A program made the translations under genes and the position numbers. From positions 310,001 through 374,000 of the forward strand of contig CAJKAP010000001.1 in the NCBI GenBank assembly GCA_905197905.1: a DNA stretch of 64,000 bases, written 5' to 3'. The notes under the pieces were generated by a model that made no database searches, was not told where the DNA came from, and was given only the letters and a program-made list of their open reading frames with translations. Source of the stretch: an uncultured Sutterella sp. (lineage in GTDB: Bacteria; Pseudomonadota; Gammaproteobacteria; Burkholderiales; Burkholderiaceae_F). The stretch's first letter is position 1. Each line of letters starts with the position of its first letter. Below, piece after piece: positions 60,666 to 64,000 of the stretch.

Positions 60666-62162
60666 TTACTTCAGGGTTTTGATGTATTCGGCAGCGCTAT
60701 CCACCGCGATACGGCCCGAGTTCACCGCAAAGCCCACGGTGGAACCAGCCATCAAAAGGTCGTAGGAGTCACCATACATGCCGCCTACGTCGTTACCTGC
60801 AGCATAGAGACCGGGAATCGGATCTTCGTCAGCGGTGACGACTTCAAAGTGTTCGTTGGCTTTAATGCCACCCAAGGTGCCTAAAGAAGAAGCCACAGAC
60901 TTAATGGCATAGAAAGGTCCCGTGCGCACTTCACGCAAATAGGCAGGATCCTTAGCAAAGTCACCGTCGTGGCGCACGTCGCAGTAGCGGTTGTACTGAT
61001 CAACGGTTGCCTTCAAGCGCTTCGCGTCCATCCCGGTGATACGGGCCAATTCATCCAAAGTGTTCGCCTTGAAGGCCCAGCCAGCTTTCACCGCGTCAGC
61101 CCATTCTTCATCAAACTTCGTGAGTTTAGTGGCCACAGGCACCATCACACCAACGCCCAAATCGATCCCGTGATCTTTGGTCATGTACTGGAGCGTTTTC
61201 GCGTCGTAAACGACATACATCGTGCCACCGATGCGTTCAAGCGCGTTCCCAGCAAAAGGCCACTCAAGCATGATCTTTTCGTCGCAGAAGCGATCTCCTT
61301 TAGGCGTGAGCCAGAGATGAGGCTGCTTGGCAGTCGCAGAGACTTGGTTTGTTGTCGGAACGCCACGAGGACCCGGGCGGTAAGAGGCTTGCACTTCCGT
61401 ACCTTCTTTCCCAGCGCCCACGGCCCAAGCCATACGGATCCCGTCGCCCGTCTTCCCAGACTGCGCTAAACCATCCGCATTCGGGAAGCGGAGATACTTT
61501 TCACGCATTTCTTTGTTATCAAAGAAGCCACCCGTGGCGATAATCGTGGCACGAGCGTTAATCGTGATTTTGTCGCCATCTTTATTGGTGGCATTCACCC
61601 CAATCACACGGCCATTTTTGTCTTGAATGAGTTCTTCGCCCCAAGTGTTCACAAGAAGCGTCTGACCTTTGTCTTTAAACTTTTGCTGGAAGTTCGAAAT
61701 CCAGCCCATGCCACGACCTTCGTAGATGTGCCAGGAGTAGATACCGTTGGGATAGTTGGAGTAGAGCTTTTCAAACTTCACCCCGTTGTCGATCATCCAG
61801 TCGATCGTGTCGGCAGACTTGTTGACGAAAGCGCGCACCATCTTGGCGTTTCCGCGCCAGTGGCCATAATTCATGATTTTCTGGAACGCTTCATCTTTGG
61901 TGAGCGCATAGTTCCAGTCGCGCTGCAAGCGACTTTCCACGGCGAAAATGCCTTCAGAATATTTGCCCGTACCACCAAACACAGCTTGCTTTTCAAGTTC
62001 AATCACTTTGAAGCCTTTTTCGGCAGCGGCCCAAGCAGCAGCGGTCCCAGCAGCACCAGCACCAATCACGACGATGTCTGCGTCATAAGTCTTTTCCGCA
62101 GCGTGCAGTGGCAAGAGCACGGCAGAGAGCGTCAAGGCGAGTGCAGTTTTCACAAACGACAT
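60666..62162 (-). CDS. Periplasmic FAD-dependent reductase, fumarate-reductase/flavocytochrome c flavoprotein family
   Basis: 498 residues with an N-terminal signal peptide (about 1-21, ending LHA). FAD-binding Rossmann motif DIVVIGAGAAGTAAAWAA (near 29), GGTGKYSEGIF, and C-terminal PIPGLYAAGNDVGGMYGDSY match the fumarate reductase/urocanate reductase/ketosteroid-dehydrogenase-like family. It has no haem motifs, so electrons would come from a separate c-type cytochrome, which the Ccm system could mature. Possible acceptors include fumarate, urocanate or acrylates; not decidable here. Single gene, convergent with the broken regulator. Confidence 0.9.
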   Translation of the reverse strand: MSFVKTALALTLSAVLLPLHAAEKTYDADIVVIGAGAAGTAAAWAAAEKGFKVIELEKQAVFGGTGKYSEGIFAVESRLQRDWNYALTKDEAFQKIMNYGHWRGNAKMVRAFVNKSADTIDWMIDNGVKFEKLYSNYPNGIYSWHIYEGRGMGWISNFQQKFKDKGQTLLVNTWGEELIQDKNGRVIGVNATNKDGDKITINARATIIATGGFFDNKEMREKYLRFPNADGLAQSGKTGDGIRMAWAVGAGKEGTEVQASYRPGPRGVPTTNQVSATAKQPHLWLTPKGDRFCDEKIMLEWPFAGNALERIGGTMYVVYDAKTLQYMTKDHGIDLGVGVMVPVATKLTKFDEEWADAVKAGWAFKANTLDELARITGMDAKRLKATVDQYNRYCDVRHDGDFAKDPAYLREVRTGPFYAIKSVASSLGTLGGIKANEHFEVVTADEDPIPGLYAAGNDVGGMYGDSYDLLMAGSTVGFAVNSGRIAVDSAAEYIKTLK

Positions 62163-62317
62163 AGCATGTCTCCAGATATTGCGAGTCTAAAAAAGAGAAA
62201 TTCTTCACGCCTAAAACTAGACGGAAGACGTAATACGTATTGTGGAGAGAATGCGAAAAGAAAACTGTCAGCGAAATGACAAAACGAGGGAAAACCCCAA
62301 GAAAAACAACGGTCAAC

Positions 62318-62362
62318 AAAAATGGCGCTACCGCTGTTGTGAGCGAATAACGCCATTTTTTT
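62318..62362. terminator. Bidirectional terminator after the HicB-like gene
   Basis: AAAAATGGCG (62318-62327) / CGCCATTTTT (62351-62360) with A and T runs on the two sides. Confidence 0.85.
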
Positions 62363-62391
62363 GCTTTCAAAGAGCCTTAGCTGAAGTGTGA

Positions 62392-62832
62392 TTAAGGCAA
62401 CTTCACGCAGGAGAGTTTGAAAGAGCGATCCAAGACCATCAGGACTTTTTCAATTTTTTCCAAACCAATCGGTTTCGTAAGGTCCAGGATGCGTTGTAAT
62501 TCTTGACGAGAGCAGCCAAAGCTACGCGCGAGCTGCGAAGCGTTGCCACCCGTCTCAAGGAGACGGTTCCAGAGCAAAATCTTTGCCTGGTAGGGCAAGG
62601 GCAAATAAAAATAGTAATCTTCGCCAACCGAAGAGGGCAAAGGAATGGCGCGCCCTTGTCGACGGTAAGCATACTCTAGCGTGTAGAGCAATTTATCACG
62701 TCCCAAAGCGCCAACCTCTTCTTTGGTATCAAACTCATATTCGCTCATTTCCGGGACGTCAGGAAATTCGCAATGATAACGAAGAGAACTTGCACTAAAA
62801 GCGATGGTAAAGGGGATAAAGGGGAATCGCAT
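62392..62832 (-). CDS. HicB-like antitoxin/regulator without a HicA partner
   Basis: 146 residues. An N-terminal degenerate RNase-H-like fold with the HicB pattern (MRFPF..., CEFPDVPE, then IPLPSSVGEDYYFYLPLP) is followed by a C-terminal helix-turn-helix (ASQLARSFGCSRQELQRILD, about 98-117). This is the architecture of HTH-type HicB antitoxins. No HicA-type ORF (about 60 residues with a catalytic GSH) was found on either side in this window, so it appears to be an orphan, perhaps working as a plain DNA-binding regulator. Confidence 0.65.
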   Translation of the reverse strand: MRFPFIPFTIAFSASSLRYHCEFPDVPEMSEYEFDTKEEVGALGRDKLLYTLEYAYRRQGRAIPLPSSVGEDYYFYLPLPYQAKILLWNRLLETGGNASQLARSFGCSRQELQRILDLTKPIGLEKIEKVLMVLDRSFKLSCVKLP

Positions 62833-63257
62833 GTTTTTTATTTCCTTAGAGGAGTTTGTGCTATCGCCGTCGTCAACCTTGTCTCAAGGTAGCTTGAACA
62901 GAAAAAATACCTTTTTGAGAACAGACGACAAGCAATGCAACGCACTGTGTGTTGTTTTTATCGTGGGGTGTCTCTTCTAGAGAGACCTGTGCCACAGTGA
63001 AAGATACCGCATTGCGGTCAAATAGACATATTGTATTGAGGCTATTAGACTCAATGTGAATTTTTTGTCAAAACTAGAGAAAGTCCTAGCCTTTTACGCA
63101 AGCGATTTGAAAATAATACACTAATACAGATCTTCTTGTTTTGTTTGTGAGAGAAGGCTTAAGAAGATTTTTCAAATTTTTTCTGTACAGAACCTCCAAA
63201 GCAAAGAGAGAGCAGCGTTTAATCTCACTCTCTCTCGAGTTAAGTAGAAGTTCTCCA
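62833..63257. other. Gap between the HicB-like gene and the amino-acid-binding protein gene
   Basis: 425 bases with no supported gene. It holds small palindromes, for example ACCGCATTGCGGT (63007-63019) and GTCTCT/AGAGAC (62970-62986). It presumably carries the promoter of the HicB-like gene, possibly autoregulated through one of these dyads. Confidence 0.4.
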
Positions 63258-64000
63258 CTATTTTAACTCATCTAATTTCTGCGGTTGCCAATCGGGTTCC
63301 ATCCCAAACCACTTCTTGTAAATCGCCGCATACTCGCCATTGGCCTTCATTTTCTCGAAGGCCGCGTTCATTTTTTCGGCCAAAGCAGTGTTGCCTTTTT
63401 TCACAATCATTGCGGTATAGCCATGAGAAATCACATTTGGCAAAATTGTGGTGGTTTCCGCCATCTTAGGCTGCATTTTGAGCATATAAGCTGTGGCGGG
63501 CTTCGAGTTAATCACCGCATCCACGCCTTGGTTAGAGAGTTCAAGGAGCGCTTCACCGACCTGGTTAAAGGCGGTGATTTTCGCGTCCGGCACTTCTTTT
63601 GCTTTGTCGTGACCAATCGTGCCCATTTGCACGGCAATCTTCTTGCCTTTTAAGTCATCCATTCCTTTGATCGCGTTTTCGCTCGACTTGTTGATGATGA
63701 TGGCAAGCCCAGACTGATAGAAAGGATTGAGGAAGTCCACCTTCTTTTTACGCTTCTCGTTCCCAGAAAAGCCCGCGGCTCCCATATCAATGGAACCATT
63801 CATGAGTGATGGGATCACACCGTCAAAATCCATATTGACGAGCTTAATATCGTAGCCTGCGATTTTGGCCATGGCCTTCACTAAGTCCATTTCAAAACCG
63901 ACGATTTCGCCCGTCTGAGAATTCACAAATTCAAAAGGCGCGTAGGTGGCATTGGTACCGACTTTAAGTTCTTTCGCATTGACGCCTTGTGTGGCAAGAG
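63258..64000 (-). CDS. Amino acid ABC transporter substrate-binding protein (5' end outside window)
   Basis: The frame is open to the right edge, so the signal peptide is missing; about 247 codons are seen. SBP_bac_3 family (GlnH/HisJ/FliY-like): LKVGTNATYAPFEFVNSQTG, GFEMDLVKAMAKIAGYDIKL, GVIPSLMNGSIDMGAAGFSG, and C-terminal NGEYAAIYKKWFGMEP. These binding proteins deliver polar amino acids to an ABC importer; the ligand here is unknown. No permease gene lies downstream within the window. Confidence 0.93.
   Translation of the reverse strand, partial: LATQGVNAKELKVGTNATYAPFEFVNSQTGEIVGFEMDLVKAMAKIAGYDIKLVNMDFDGVIPSLMNGSIDMGAAGFSGNEKRKKKVDFLNPFYQSGLAIIINKSSENAIKGMDDLKGKKIAVQMGTIGHDKAKEVPDAKITAFNQVGEALLELSNQGVDAVINSKPATAYMLKMQPKMAETTTILPNVISHGYTAMIVKKGNTALAEKMNAAFEKMKANGEYAAIYKKWFGMEPDWQPQKLDELK

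Noticed and set aside
62833..63257. hicA toxin gene upstream of the HicB-like gene
   Set aside because: No frame gives a short protein with the catalytic Gly-Ser-His pattern.
1..64000. CRISPR arrays, insertion sequences, prophage, rRNA or tRNA genes
   Set aside because: No regularly spaced repeats, transposase or phage genes, or RNA gene signatures were recognised; a dedicated tRNA scan would settle the tRNA point.

Overview
The window (about half GC) looks like the chromosome of a betaproteobacterium of the order Burkholderiales, most like the gut-associated Sutterellaceae. That is an inference from gene content: EF-P with Arg32 beside its rhamnosyltransferase EarP, periplasmic nitrate reductase driven by NapGH, a full System I cytochrome c maturation operon, an SpeF/PotE pair and a secreted FAD-dependent reductase. 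No rRNA, tRNA, phage, insertion sequence or CRISPR array was recognised.

Layout. 1-2.8 kb: part of an ABC importer with a racemase-like gene. 3-5.4 kb: formate-THF ligase and a MarR regulator. 5.5-11.2 kb: a divergent MFS exporter, the ornithine decarboxylase/antiporter pair speF-potE, and an orphan FixJ-type response regulator. 11.5-16.7 kb: a lipoprotein, then a Fur-box-preceded cluster (small membrane protein, P1B-6-like ATPase, HMA2-like protein) resembling the fez gene clusters that build iron-storing ferrosomes. 16.8-20.8 kb: a lone metQ behind a possible structured leader RNA, then copA with an in-frame C-terminal CopZ-like domain. 20.8-29.1 kb: narXL facing the napDAGHB operon. 29.4-34 kb: an aldo/keto reductase, a tandem-repeat secreted protein, a MazG-like pyrophosphohydrolase and unknown membrane proteins. 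34-37.3 kb: a Zn/Cd/Pb exporter divergent from its MerR regulator. 37.4-39.7 kb: a membrane protein, a YddG-like exporter and a lipoprotein. 40-47.5 kb: ccmABCDEFGHI. 47.6-57.5 kb: housekeeping genes (dCMP deaminase, efp-earP, uvrC, pgsA, pepT) with an AEC transporter and hypotheticals. 57.6-60.6 kb: three tandem Crp/Fnr-like regulators, the third frameshifted. 60.7-64 kb: a periplasmic flavoprotein reductase, an orphan HicB-like protein and a truncated amino-acid-binding protein.

Together the genes describe an anaerobic or microaerobic respirer: nitrate sensing (NarXL), nitrate reduction (Nap), cytochrome c assembly (Ccm) and an organic-acceptor reductase, plus several metal-handling systems (iron cluster, copper, zinc/cadmium). 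The most interesting item is the fez-like iron cluster. Next are the predicted three-way-junction RNA before metQ, the possible internal CopZ start inside copA, and the decaying regulator triplet with its overlapping upstream ORF.
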